DNA of 64,000 bases from Progne subis subis (lineage: Eukaryota; Chordata; Aves; Passeriformes; Hirundinidae): positions 630,001 to 694,000 of the forward strand of contig JAKJHU010000076.1 of NCBI GenBank assembly GCA_022316685.1, given 5' to 3'. Positions within the stretch are counted from its first letter, which is position 1, and the number at the start of each line of letters is the position of its first letter. A program made the position numbers and the translations under genes. Shown here piece by piece: positions 1 through 12,244 of this stretch. The notes beneath the pieces are model-generated. The model made no database searches. It worked only from the letters and a program-made list of their open reading frames with translations, and was not told the origin of the DNA.

Positions 1-3000
1 ACATCCACAACCAATTTCACATCTGGTATAAACTCTGTAGAAGACAGTAGTTTTTATACTAGGAATGATTCTGATTTGTAACATGAAGGCAGATTTTGTC
101 ACTATCTGCTTTAACATAATGTTAAGTTGCATTTTGTCTTTCTTTTAGAAATTTTTCAGTACTTAAAAATGTAATGCCAAAGGTGGTGTGAATCAATAAG
201 ACCCTTTTAAACCCTCTCTCCACCCCTACCCTCCTTTATGTTGTGATGTTCAGATTTGGAACAATTCTCAGCAATAGCATCATACTGCACTGCTGTGACT
301 CTGCTTTTTAAACTCTATCTTCTGTCTGTTTATGTACCTAAGATTTATCTGACAGTGTCTGTCATTATGTTACATGTGGATTTCTTGAAAAAAAAGATTT
401 TAATTGCTAAATGGAACACACATAGGATGTCAGAGTGATAGTATAGGTTAATAACTGCAAAAGTATTTTCTCCAAAAATCCCACAGATCTTTAACACCAC
501 TAGTATTGTTAAACCAAGAAAAGGCTCTCCATTTTATTATTTTACTTGATAATGTGTAAACTATTTTGGACAAGCAGCACAACAGAACTCTTACTCACCA
601 TAGACTTCACAGTCCATTGATAGCATAGTCAAGAATACATTCTTTGTTCCATTGTCATTATCGAAAAACAAAACAGAGCAAAGAAAAATCTTCTTGATTT
701 TAAAGGGATTAAGATTTCTCTTCAGAATTTAGGACTTGTCCCCCTCTCTTTCAAACTGTCAGCTAAATGTAGTAGCTATGACGTGGTGGGATATCTAAGT
801 ATTTTTTCAGACCTGCAAAGTAGTTATCTGTTCAGAAATTAAGCAAACCTCTAGACTAAAAGAAGGTTTCTATCCAGTGTCTCACGGAAGTAATGGAACA
901 TTATTCTAACTCCAAAAGCCTCCTCAGAGATGGAAGTTGTGCTGCTGTTTGTAGTCAGTTGCACTTACACACTCCTGATACACTGCACTATGAGTGAGAC
1001 CCCAACGCCTTCCACTGGGGTTACTTAGATGGGCAACAAAAGACCCTGAACTTCTGCTTTTTGCCTAAAGATAGGGCTCCTGTATCTCTCTGTGACTGAT
1101 AGGTACATTTCCAGTACAAGGGCCAGATAGATGAACAGAAGAATTATTCCTAGTGAAGGAAAAGGGTTAATACAATATTCTTAGGTAAAAGAGAAACAAA
1201 AGAGTTCTTCTTCCCTGAACTCTGGTAACAAAGATGAGCAAACTATGGTCAGCAGTGGCTTATGATTTACATTTACTTAATTGTCCCTTAACTGTTAAAA
1301 GTAGTCTTGTAGTTTACTCTCCTTTAGAAAAACATTGATGGATGTTTTGTTTTGATTTAGAGCCCTGTTTGCACAGTTGGGAATCTTGTGCATCACTGCA
1401 GGGAGTCTCAGTGCATGGCTGATGTGATTAGTTGAAAAGGGATTGTCTATTGCAATAGATTGGACTCTGAAAAATCTGAGAAACTTTTGAATATAGTACT
1501 TGAATCAGTGAGTTTACTACAAGGAGAGTACACGAATCAGAAAACCTTAGGACTGAAGTTTGGTTCCCTTTTCTGCTTGTCAGTCAGATTTCTTGAGGTG
1601 AGTTGTTGATTCCACTGAATACGTGACATCAACACAAAATTGATGCATGATATTTTCACTCAAAAGAACTCTAGGACAACTTAAACTCTCCACAGCATAG
1701 CAAACCTCTGTAATAACATTTTAATCTGTTGCTTTGTAATACACTAACTCTAGAGACCACTGTCAAAAATGAAAATAAGATCAGATAATGTTTCCAGGAG
1801 TTATATAGTTGTAGCTTTCCTAGAAGCACGAAAGGATTTAAATAGCTTTGCTGTATGACTAATCCATCCTACATAGTCTTACCCTACTCACATTCCTGGC
1901 CATTAAAAAGATCATTTGATGGGACATCAGTTTATAGCCTTGTTATTTTGAGTCTTGTTAGATTGTCAGTTGGCAGCCTGGTTAACAGTCTACGTGTGGT
2001 TTTTCTTCTTTTCTCAAAGAATATTTTACAGTAATTAACACATATACCCAGTTTATCTCAGGTTACATCTTTTCTTTAGGAGAATAATTATTTTATTCAC
2101 TCAGAGACAATTTCAGCATGTTTCATATCAAATTACAGATAATATCTGACATGCACAGGTCTGATTATAGTTTTATAAACACAGGAATGTTGTCAATATA
2201 TATGGACAGAGGCATTGGAAGGGTCCAACAGCAATGTATCATGGAAGATCCTACTACTGACACAAACAAGTTTTGGTTAGGGTAGGATTTGAAGGGTAGT
2301 TTTTATCCAGATTCAGCTGTATTAGCAAAAATATAACAATTTGTGGTAAATTACTGCTTTGGGAACTCAAGGTACATAACCATCATAACTTTCTTCATGC
2401 AACAACATGCATCAGTAAGATGTTTTGAGAAGTAAGGGACAATATGTCCTTATGCTGTGCTTTCTTTACATATAACATGCAATAAAAGAGGCTTTCTTTT
2501 CTACAGTGCCCAAGACCGACTTCCCATTTATCAAAGAACAAGTCCTGTGAAACAAACAATAGAATGTCAAAAAATACCTAGAACACCTTTAAATTCTTTA
2601 TGGTTCTATTATCAAGCAGTCATTGTTAGAAATAAAAATCATCTATCACAAAAATATCATTTACAAACTCACTCAGTTGAAATGAGGTTACAGTTCATAT
2701 TCAAGATGTTGATAGAACAGTCTAAATTTATGTACAGTGCCACTTCAAAAAGTAACTTTAAAAGTGTTGGAATCAAGTGTTATCATGGCTCATCGCTTCT
2801 GGGGAGACCATGGCCTGATGCAATGAAGCAAGTGCAAAAACTCCCCCTGACATTGTTAAGGTTTGGATAATTCACTAGGGACGGAAGCTCAACCTAAATT
2901 CCTTTCTTGAAATAAGTCTTATTTAACATGAAGTGGGAAAAAAAAGTTTTTTGATTAGGCATTTATGTGTCATATCTAATTAAGAGAAATTACTATGTCT

Positions 3001-3276
3001 TAAATTAATAGCTTTTTGTTTATGTCTATGAACTTCGACAGGATTAATTATCAACCTGGACACTTATTCAGAAACAGGTCAGGTGTCATCTCAAATTGCT
3101 TATTATATTTTCTCTTGTTATTGTAATTTAATAAGGAATGGGCCAAATTTGAAAAATCTTAGACTACATTCCCAACTTAAATGTTGAATGCTTGTGGCAG
3201 TGCAAGAATTGTTTTATCAAGTTCTTAAGTAATTTTATAAGTTTTATAAGAAGTTTTATGTTATGGTTCATTCCAC
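1..3276. other. Unassigned AT-rich DNA, no gene seen
   Basis: I see no recognisable gene, RNA or mobile element here. The longest open frame is 2457-2870 on the plus strand (137 codons). It has no domain I recognise, ordinary AT-rich composition and no coding context, so I do not call it a gene. Homopolymer runs are short. This could be intergenic or intronic DNA. Confidence 0.6.
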
Positions 3277-3881
3277 TGTGCCCCAGTTCTGTAACCGTCC
3301 CTCCCCTTTGAGTTTGCTGTATAGCCAGTTGTTTCACGCCAATCATCCCACCCCCCCACCTATCCTTGTCAATCCCCTCCCCCCTGCTCTGGGCCATCCT
3401 GTCTGTCACCTCGGGACCCCTCCCTGGGCTTGGGAAATTCCCAGGAGAGGCGTCGAGTGATAGGCTGGTGCCTGGGAAATCCCCTTTTCCCCTTTGGTGA
3501 GTGGTCCAAGGTCTAGAAGTGGACACCCCCTGCTATCCCCCTGAATTCCCTGATTTGCTAACCCGTTGCTGTCACCCCTGAATCCTCCCCCACTTATAAG
3601 TTTGGGGAGGGAAATTCAAAGCAACTCTCTGGCTGGGCAGGTGGACGAGTGGCATAGCTCCCACCACTCGGACCTGAATAAACCATCTTTAAACCTGCTT
3701 AGCTGAGAGCCGACCTTTTATCCACCGCCGCCGTCACGACGCAATTTAGGCCAGCCGCTGGTGAGAAGCTGAGTCCTGCAAGAAAGAGTTGCTGACTTGC
3801 AACTGGGGACCGAAACGCTTTGGCCGCTGTGCAGATCTGAGCCAGCCGGTGGCCCGCGCCTGCCCGGCGTGGAGGGGCACA
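3277..3881 (+). mobile_element. Solo LTR of an endogenous retrovirus
   Basis: This 605-bp GC-rich block sits in AT-rich DNA and has LTR anatomy. It starts TGTGCCCC and ends GGGGCACA, an exact 8-bp terminal inverted repeat of the TG...CA type. A TATA-like TTATAAG is at 3594-3600 and a polyadenylation signal AATAAA at 3677-3682, so transcription would run on the plus strand, with U3, then R, then a CpG-rich U5 (about 3720-3881). The flanks TCCAC (3272-3276) and GCCAC (3882-3886) fit a 5-bp target-site duplication with one mismatch. No internal viral genes flank it, so it is a solo LTR left by recombination between two LTRs. I cannot name the family. Short open frames on both strands (3164-3526, 3263-3460, 3718-3912) are chance frames through it. 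Confidence 0.85.
3594..3682 (+). promoter_or_regulatory. LTR core promoter and polyadenylation signal
   Basis: TTATAAG at 3594-3600 is the only TATA-like element in the GC-rich LTR, and AATAAA at 3677-3682 lies about 80 bp downstream. This order and spacing is what an LTR needs to start and end retroviral transcripts. Whether it is still active cannot be told from sequence. Confidence 0.6.
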
Positions 3882-5889
3882 GCCACAAATGCTTATTTAC
3901 ACTGTCATCCAACTAAATTTCTGAAAACTGGCTTGATTGTGAAATACCTGCTGCTTTACAGATTGTGACAGGATAAGAAGAATACGACTTCCCTCATGAT
4001 TTGAGGAGCAAACAAAAGACAGACCTAGCTGCATAAACATCAAACAAAGTTATAATAACTGGTGATGTTGGACTTCCTTTTTTTTTGTTTTGTTTTGTTT
4101 TGGTTTGTTGGTTTTTTTGGGGGTTTTTTGTTGTTTTTTTTTTTTTTTTGATTGGTTCCCAAGTTGCAGTTAAGGGAACAATTTGGAAAAAAAAAATAAA
4201 TAATTAGGTATTTAAAAATCTATTATTGGAGTAAAAAAAACCCCTGCTGTATTAAGACCTTTTTCTGAAGGGTACTTTCTTATGGGTATGTGTTTCATGA
4301 TCTATGTTTACTAAATTCTTTGACTGGAGGTATTCTATCATTACATACTAATAATGTGGAGACCTAAGGTCAATGTCAGATTGTCATCCATAAGGCAGTA
4401 GATAAATTTTCTCAAGAACACTTTGCATTTTTTTTCAGGTTCTGTCTGGCAGTGACTGGTGAGCTCAGGATCACAATGTAAGTGTGCTGGATGTACATAT
4501 ATTATGCAGCTGATCTGCAAGTACACAGCAAGTCCAACACCTGAAAGTTATTCTGCTCTTGTAGGGTGACTTTATGCTACATGCACTGTGAAATCAGATA
4601 CACCAGAGATGTTCTGTCCAAGACTTTGCAGTTCCCAGTAGGCTTGTAAAGCTGTACTGTGCAAATGTAGAATTCTCCTGTTTTGAAAATATGACATAGA
4701 TATATAGTTACATAGGAACTCTTCAGAAAATTCTTCAGATAATCCAGTCATTGAACTTAAAAGTTTTGACTATTTTTACTGTCCGTAATCATTGGATTGC
4801 CAAGGATATGAGTTTCCTGAGGAATGGTGTGTGTACCGTTAAAATTTGAGATTAAATGTTTCTGAACGGAGAATAACTTTTTTCTTCCATCTTGCTACAA
4901 TACAGGGTAAACTTAACCTTTTAATTTTTGTACTTTTTTTTTTTGCCACGAAACTGTACTGATGCAACACTGCTAATGGACTTCAGTTCTGAAAGTTAGT
5001 ACACTGTTCTTTTCCAGTGTCCCTTCTATTTGAAGTAAAAATTGCCATTTAGGACATATACTCTGGTATTTTTCTAAAATGAGCATTAACATGAGGTATT
5101 CAAACACTTTCAGTTAAGATATAAATGTGTTTTGAATCTAGTTTCTCTGGCTGCTTCACTAAGATGTTCCATTTACCTCCCTTCGTAGGAAAAAAATATT
5201 TCTTTACAACAAGCCCTTTCTGTTAAATGTCTATGGCAGTCTGCTTGGCAGCTGTAGACACAATTTGGGTCACTGTGTTGGAATTTCAGTATATATGTGT
5301 ATATTCTGTGCCACCTCTGACACTATTATGTCATGAATTGAATGCACAAGTGAATAGATGATGATGGTGATTTATTCTGATAAAAGAGACAGAATGACCT
5401 GAAGGTAATTCTTTACACTAAGGACACAATATATAATTAAGAACATTTATGAGCTTAAGACCTTTTCCTACACCGCTTTCTGTATTTTCTCAAAACTCTA
5501 CCCTTAATGACCTCTCTCTTAATTGAAAAAATGGAAAGTCCCCATAGATGTTGGTTAAACTAACTCACCAGTGCAGGAGACATACAGACAGTATATAACA
5601 GAGAGAGAGTGGAGTTACTGTGAGATAGTCTCAGCTAGTATAAATCAGTTTCTATGATGATCTACACTATCAGAGGAGAAGGACCAATATTACTTTTTTG
5701 TTTCCTAAGGAACACTAAAATATAAGCACAAGTCAAAAATTCACTTTCTTGTTTAGAATTTTATAAAACTTAATACAGCATTCCATAGGTAATGAGGGCT
5801 GTAAACAAGAGGAACTGGTGAAGTAAGAAAGATTTTTAAGGAGGTAGAGATAACAGCACATTGTTTCAATTCATGTGTAGCCATTGACA
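3882..5889. other. Unassigned AT-rich DNA with one T/G tract
   Basis: Apart from the T/G tract listed separately at 4078-4150, I see no gene or recognisable repeat. Open frames do not exceed about 65 codons. Confidence 0.6.
4078..4150 (+). repeat. T/G low-complexity tract
   Basis: This stretch is almost only T and G, made of TTTTG-type units with one GGGGG and a terminal T run. It belongs to a class of similar tracts seen repeatedly in the window (7.75, 25.5, 26.0, 33.6 and 39.9 kb). Confidence 0.9.
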
Positions 5890-5975
5890 TTACCTGATCT
5901 AACGAAGCAACAGTGGGGTTGAGCTAGATGATCTTTAAAAGGTTCCCTTCAAAACAAACTCTGTGATTCTATGGG
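5890..5975 (+). mobile_element. CR1 LINE 3' end fragment
   Basis: The stretch reads GTTGAGCTAGATGATCTTTA, then a GGTTCCCTTCAAA segment, then GTGATTCTATG. This is the order found at the 3' end of avian CR1 LINEs: an untranslated region with the AGATGATCTTTA / GGTCCCTTCCAA core and the ATTCTATG terminal octamer. The element is severely 5'-truncated, as most bird CR1 copies are, and the left edge is approximate. Plus strand is the sense of the LINE. Confidence 0.8.
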
Positions 5976-6069
5976 TTGAGAAGATCGAGGATGGTAAGAC
6001 CCATACCTGAGTTTCTTTGAAGTTTCAGAATAGGTGTAGTTGTAGATATATAATTTCTGTTCTCACTAG

Positions 6070-6119
6070 AATTTAATTTAATTTTAATTTAATTTTAATT
6101 TCTCATAGAATTTAATTTT
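6070..6119 (+). repeat. (TTTAA)n simple repeat
   Basis: Alternating AATTTAATTT and AATTTTAATTT units repeat here, with a short interruption (CTCATAG) before the last unit. It is a pentanucleotide-type AT microsatellite. Confidence 0.85.
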
Positions 6120-7370
6120 GTTTCTTGCCACCACCAGGTTTGAGCTGCTTTTAATAATTCAATAACCAGATCTCTGAAGTTTTGCAGTTTTGATTCCATC
6201 AAATTTAGATTTCCGTAGTACTAGTCAATATAATAATTGAAAAAAATCAGAGTAAAATGAAAATGAAACTGTTGTTTTCTTGAAAGTGAATAGTTAGAAG
6301 GAAACTTAAGCACAACGTCACGGGCTTACATTTATTTTCTGTGTCTAACGCAAAGAGATTATAAATTTGTGAACAATTTTTAATTCATTAGGCAGGAAGA
6401 ATTTTTACATTTAGGAAAGATACACATACAATGCAAATTTCCTTCTTTTGCCTTTTACAATTTATCACTGAACTGGGATGAACTGCTCTGGGGTGAAAGG
6501 ATAGAATGAAGGTCATTTAGGGCCACATTTGATGAAAGGAAGAAGACTGTGATCAAGAGCATATGGGATTGAATTTGGAAAAGAATTTGACATTTTTATG
6601 GAATAATGATGAGTAGCAAAACTGGGCTTCTCAAAATTGTCTGTAAACCGTGTTGCAGCTAAGACTTCTCGGTGTTCACAGATTTATAATCTATGGACAG
6701 AAAAAAAGCAGAAACTTTCATCACTGAGGTATCTTATTTTGAGAAATCTTTGCCATACACTTATAAAATGTGCACATCCTGTGAAGAGTAGTGAAACAGG
6801 TTTCTTAGTAATTTTTATTTTTCATGCTCCTCCTTGAAGAACCTGAAGGCTCAAGAGGTCATATATTTGGAAGAACTAGTAACTGCAATAGCAAAAGAAT
6901 ATGTATAATTTAGACTCCATTGCATTTGTTCTTGTTTGTTACCAAAACCTTAATGCCATTAGTAGTAGGAGTGAAATACATGTACCCCCAGGTCATGTCA
7001 CATATTCTTGGAATGCAGTTCTCTGAGTCTGGACCATTCCCCTGTGTGAACCAAAGACATGTGAAGAGAACTGTGAGATTTGCTGTGAAAGTGCACTCCT
7101 GAGAACGTTGATAATAGACACACTACCTCTTGAAATCCACCTATGCAGACAGATGTTGCATTTACTGAAAGAGAGAAATATGAGGGATAACTGAGAGGAG
7201 AGATGGTAATAAAACTGATGACTAGCATGAAAGGAAAACAGACCACAGCATTATAGTTTGGAATCTAATGGGATTATGGTAAAGAGATTGTACATTGGGA
7301 AAAAAAAAAAACTCTTTATTTTTTTTAATAAATTTAAAAGTGCAAATAGACACACACATGCAAATAGACA

Positions 7371-7419
7371 CATACATACATACATACATACATACATGCA
7401 TACATATATATATATATGT
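7371..7419 (+). repeat. (CATA)n followed by (TA)n microsatellite
   Basis: About seven CATA units run from 7371, broken once by CATG, and pass into an alternating TA run ending near 7418. Just upstream (about 7350-7370) a short CA-rich piece belongs to the same unstable tract. Open frames across it on both strands (7251-7507) translate only the repeat. Confidence 0.92.
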
Positions 7420-7750
7420 AAACCCTTGTCAGAGAAATACTTCGGCTCAGATTCCTTCACTGCATAGGCTAGGAAGAACTTCCTCCTTGGGTACATCCTT
7501 CATGTAACTTCTTTTTTTCCACTCTTCTGCAGAGTATCTGACACACAATCACTTTTCTGTGTTCCCATTGGTTTCCAAGCTACATTACAGTAATTTCTTT
7601 CAGATCCAGCTGTTTCTTTTGATTCAAAGTAATTCAGCACCTGGATCTGAAATATTCTCCAATCCATATTTGCTTATTACATTCTTAAATAACTTCAAAC
7701 AGCAAAGCACATACTGGGAGAATTGCAAGGGGGGTGATGAGGTGGGCTGG

Positions 7751-7866
7751 GTTTTTGTTGTTGTTGTGGGGGTTTTTTTGGTTTTTGGTTTTTGGTTTTT
7801 GGTTTTTGGTTTTTTTGTTGCTGTTTTGTTTTGGGTGTTTTTTTGTTTTTTGGGGTTTTTTTTTGA
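7751..7866 (+). repeat. T/G low-complexity tract
   Basis: About 115 bp is almost only T and G, including five GGTTTTT-type units in near-tandem around 7780-7812. The hydrophobic open frame 7559-7897 and the Lys/Gln/Pro-rich minus-strand frame 7695-7946 are readings of this tract. Confidence 0.93.
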
Positions 7867-8831
7867 GGGTGGGGGATGGTGGTTAGTGACGTATTAGACA
7901 GTAGTTTACAATGCATTCCAAGAACAGAGTTTTGAGTGTTTATCACTGTTCTACTCAGTTCTCAGGAGAATGTGCTGGCATTGGTTTTAACAAAGAGTGT
8001 CAATATTTCTGAGTTTATGACAAATAAACTCAGAATAAACTCCATATAAGCCTCTCTCTGCCATCTGCTTTGTTCTTATCCCACTTCCAAGGTTAATCTT
8101 ATAGGAGAACCTTAGAGATTGAACCATTGTTCAGCATGTAACACACTGCAAAGCAAAGAAGATAATGAATGTATATTTGGACAGGATATGCCAGTTCAAA
8201 TGGTCTCAATTCTTTATGCTGGCTTCCCACACATTGTCATACAGTGTTATGTAGCTATTTTTTGAGTGATTTGGTTCACCTTTGGTATTACTGCAGTGCT
8301 GACATGTCAATTGCAATAGTTATCTAATACTTCTACTTATCAGTTTCAATATATTTTTATCATTCTATGAACCAAAGTATTTTACAGTAACTTACATAGC
8401 TCTGAAATTCTGACTCCAATTTGAAATGCTGAATGCATCTAACAGGGATATTTAATGTTACTATCTAAATGAGAGTTTAACTATGTAGCGTCACCATTTT
8501 GGTTATTTTCTTTGAACATTACATCCTTATTTATGAGAAAATATTTGAGACTTTTCCAAAACATCTCTTTCAGTATTCTAATTCTTTCAGCATTCTAATT
8601 TTTTCACCAACACTCTGCAACACTGATATTGACATCTGGCAGGAAAAGGGAGATGAAACACACAAAGGAAATCCTATATTTATGCTAGTGATATTAAGAA
8701 CCAAAGTGTGCTTTCATTTTGTATCATGACTTTTCTTTGGCAAAGCATTAAAAGTTACGGAGGATCACTGAAAAAGATGGTCTTTGGCAGCCTGAAGTCT
8801 GTTGTAATGTTTACTGTGTCTGAGTAAGATG
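7867..8831. other. Unassigned DNA
   Basis: I see no gene or known element. A 15-bp unit CTTTCAGYATTCTAAT occurs twice in tandem near 8570-8600, a trivial local duplication. Confidence 0.55.
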
Positions 8832-8973
8832 CTTGAGAGAAGTTTTTTACAATGGTTTGGCTGTATCCCTTGTACTTGATGTTTTCTTCCTTCCATTGCC
8901 CTAACTAAGTAAGAAAGTGCTATTTTATACATTTTAAAAGCAAGAGGAAAGGGGCAGCATGTGTATGAACTAC
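8832..8973 (+). repeat. Duplicated block, copy A
   Basis: From CTTGAGAG to GTATGAACTAC this block matches 12977-13143 in the same orientation, with scattered substitutions and small indels. Shared landmarks include TTTTTTACAATG, CTGTATCCCTTGTACTTGA, CCATTGCCCTAA, AAGTGCTATTTTATACATTT and AAAGGGGCAGCATGTGT. I do not recognise it as a known transposon family. It may be a local segmental duplication or two copies of an unnamed dispersed repeat. Confidence 0.85.
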
Positions 8974-10024
8974 AAAGGATTTAGGTACTCAAGGTGTGGC
9001 ATATCAGTGTACAGTCTCTTTGATAGCCATCTGTGAGTAAATCCACTGTCTGGGCTCCCTGCACATCGAACAGACAGACTAAAGGTTGGAAGATTAGAAG
9101 TCTGGATGCTAAAAGGCAACAAATTAAAAACGTAGAATAGGAAATATGAGACAAGGCTTTAGATAGATATGTCTTCCATTCCTGTTTGTCCTAAATCCTT
9201 TCATTCTAAGACAGGTATGTCTTGGAACACAAAGACATAAGAAACAGCAGAAGTACCTTTTTCTAGAGTGTTTCTACAGGAGTCTAGGACATTATTTTTC
9301 CTGTATTTGTTAATTATTCTCATAGCCAGGAAATTCACATTCCTAAGTCTCCAAATATCAACTGTCTTTTATGACACAGCTGTAGAGGGCCTTATTACCT
9401 ACATATAAATGCCTAAAATAGTAGCAGTCATTCCCAAATTCACTTGTCCTAAAAGATACATTTTCATTTATTATAAATGGATTTGTATTTCTAACAGTTT
9501 CCTACAACCTAGCTGATCTGCCTACAGAACCATTCTTTCATTATGCTGTTATAAAAAGAGAGAAAAAATATAGGCTAAATACTAGAAAATAAATTCCTTT
9601 ACAACCCAGTTTGTTGCAAAGATTTTATAATATATGTTGCTTTATAAACAGTTCTTCCTCTTTCCTGGGTTCTGCCTTTTTTATCCTTGTCCTGAATCTT
9701 GACAATTTAAGTTTTGGGCTTTAGACTGATCATAACAGTGCTAAGCAATACAATCATTCCTCTTCATCATATCTGGAAGCTAAAGATACAGTGAATATGG
9801 ACCACAGTGCAGAGTCACAGAAAAACAGAATAAAATCACCTGTCATTGCAGGTCACATTTGCCATTTGCTTATCAAACAATACATAATGCCTTTCACCCA
9901 GCTCCTCCTGAGTAGTTTTAAGCCAGCTTGCCACTACCAATTTTTTATTTCTCTGATATCCAGTAACTGTTTTCACACAATCTTACTATTAAATGTCATG
10001 TTGAGTATGGGGGTCAAAGCTGGT
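8974..10024. other. Unassigned DNA
   Basis: There is no recognisable gene or repeat. The start of the 120-codon frame 9791-10153 lies here, but its downstream half overlaps the MIR-like sequence and it shows no known domain. Confidence 0.55.
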
Positions 10025-10165
10025 GCATACTGTATGTTAGCAGACTGGAGTTCAAAAATGGCTCTGCCACCTCAGCAGAACTTGAGTGTGGCATTGCCAT
10101 TTGTTTTCCTTACCTCAATTTGCTTATCCAATGGGTGCAAATTTGCTACATAAGTGAAAAGTAGC
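10025..10165 (+). mobile_element. Possible MIR-like SINE relic
   Basis: The stretch follows the order of the MIR SINE core on the plus strand: CTGGAGTTCAAAAATGGCTC with TGCCACCT, then a GTGTGGCATTGCC segment in place of GTGTGACCTTGGG, then TTTTCCTTACCTCAATTTGC and a CATCTGTAAAATGGG-like TATCCAATGGGTGC. Similarity is strongly eroded, as expected for a relic this old. MIR copies exist in bird genomes at low number. I rely on remembered consensus, so this is a moderate call. Confidence 0.45.
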
Positions 10166-12244
10166 ATTATTTATTATCTGTGATATTGGGACAAGATATG
10201 TGTCTGAAGAATTTACATCCCTTGAGTTAAAAATTGCTCCATGTGTATAAAGAGTTGTAGTGGCTTTCTACCAAGTATCACTTCAAGGCCCCCGAAGTTC
10301 AAGAGCACACATTCAGAACTTTCTGCAAGCATACAAGGTTAGTGAAAAAAACTCAGTTAATTATAAATAGTATGCTGTTTTTAAATTGGTGTTTTGTATC
10401 ACTCATGTTGTTCTGATACTTATAATGTATTAACGATGTTAAGTGAACAGAAATTTCCATAAGATTGATATGTATAAGCCACAAATCTTCCTCCATTAGT
10501 AACAGGACATCAAATTTTTATCATATATTAAAAAGAGAGATAGATTAGGAATGCAGCTCCTAAGATAAAGAAAATTAAAAATATAAGAAAATACATATAC
10601 ATACGGAAGCAGTAAATTTAAAGGATTATGGATTACTATATATATGAAAAATTATTTTCAAATATTCATTTACAATGTATGCTAACAGATTGCATAAACA
10701 TGTTTTTGTGACATGTATATGTATTTATAGACTTCTTACTTTGAATGTCAATTCTGAACAAAACATTTATGGAATGATTTATAATCAGCTTTTGGAGAGC
10801 AACTTGTTCTGAGACAATATGCATGCAGAAAAGATGGGAAATGGATTAATAGATTATTTACTTCTATTTTTTTTTCCCCCCAGCCTAGTTTTAGATCATT
10901 GTAACTGCTCTAATGGCTATTAACAAGATGGGGAGTACCTTCTCATGAACTGTGAATACCATTTTATGTTTCACTTTCTCGCAATCAGCCTTGAAGAAAC
11001 TTTCAGGAATGCCTCTCTCCAAAAAAAACCAAACCAACCAATTCTCTCTTTTTCTAAGGATGATTTACCATCTGTTCTCAGATAGAGCTAAAGAAGAGCT
11101 ATATTATTTCTATATATTTAACAGCCTGACCTTTTCAGATTAAAGTCAGAGGTACTGGCATCAATTCTTGACAGCATAGTGAAGACAAGATACCAATACT
11201 TGAGAGGCAACATTGCATATACGTGCTTTCCAGTACCTTGCACAAACATGTGAAGAATGTTTAGAAAAAAATGGAAATTTTTCTATTTATCCTAAAGGAA
11301 AACAGTCAGTCTTGCTTTTGCTTTTGAAAAAGAATGATGTTAAGATCTTGAAAGATAAGAATGTGAGAAAATCTTCATCAAAGGGAGACAAAGCTTGCTT
11401 GTTTGCAATATTCAAAAATGTGAAGAAAATAAAAAAATACTGCTTAACACTGCCAAGAAAGAGCACAACGATTCTGCACGTGGTCTTAAAACAGATGTAA
11501 AAATTGATGTCTTTAAAAAAGGGGGATAATCCTAGCAATAACATACTCTCTTTGCTATCCATTGCACTATAAAGAAGGAATGTTTTTTTTTTTCTTTCAA
11601 TAGCAGGAAAACCCTAATTTCATCTACACTGAAAATATGGCCAGACCAAAAGTATATGAAAGCAAGGGAACACCTGCAAGTCAAGCAAGAATAAAATGGA
11701 GATTGCCAAAGGCTGTAATTCTCTTTCCTTGGTTCTTTGCTGTGAAATGCATCAGGGGTATTATCAGATCATTCACTGACATGAAAAAGAGGTACTCACA
11801 GATTTCCCTGTCACAAACATAGTTCCTGATCCAAAATCTACTATGGCAAAAAGAAAGATTATCACTTACTTCAGTGGCAAACTATTTGAGGTTTAAAATA
11901 TTGCTAAACTTCGTACAATAAAATAAATATATTCAATTAAAAAAAAAGGAAACTCTTCTATTTATATAAATTTAAATTGATGTAAATTTTGATGCATTTC
12001 TACCTACCTATTCTATTTCATGGCATGTTTTAGGCACCTTTTTTTTTCTAATTTAGTGCCTTCAGACCTATTGTCAAAATTAACTACTGTCAGGAAATTA
12101 ACATTTTATAATGTAAAACACTAACTGCTCTGCACTTTAGAATTCTTATTTTTTTTTTTTAAATCACATTAATTTAGAAATTATTACATTCAGTGTGACA
12201 ATACAAATTTAATATATTGTCCAGTTGAAAATGTAAGTGAAAAC
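10166..12244. other. Unassigned AT-rich DNA
   Basis: No gene or named repeat is visible. Open frames at 10952-11143, 11213-11500 (95 codons, Lys-rich) and 11637-11822 lack recognisable domains. A polypyrimidine tract followed by CCCCCCAG at about 10865-10884 resembles a splice acceptor, but no coherent exon follows it. Confidence 0.55.

Larger units (their letters stand above)
5976..7750. other. Unassigned DNA with microsatellites
   Basis: No gene is recognisable. Open frames at 6637-6837, 6920-7102 and 6998-7246 are short, unrelated to each other and overlap on opposite strands. Simple repeats at 6070-6119 and 7371-7419 are listed separately. Confidence 0.6.

Noticed and set aside
2457..2870. 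137-codon plus-strand open frame
   Set aside because: No recognisable domain, AT-rich composition and no neighbouring gene structure. A frame of this length is expected by chance in 64 kb read in six frames.
3164..3912. Open frames at 3164-3526 (-), 3263-3460 (+) and 3718-3912 (-)
   Set aside because: They lie in the GC-rich LTR, where stop codons are rare by composition.
7559..7946. Hydrophobic plus-strand frame and Lys/Gln/Pro-rich minus-strand frame
   Set aside because: Both are translations of the T/G tract at 7751-7866.
8786..8799. TTTGGCAGCCTGAAGT shared with 42602-42617
   Set aside because: A 16-base match with no similarity beyond it is likely chance.
10864..10886. Splice-acceptor-like polypyrimidine tract followed by CCCCCCAG
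   Set aside because: No open coding stretch with a matching donor site follows. Such tracts are frequent in AT-rich DNA.
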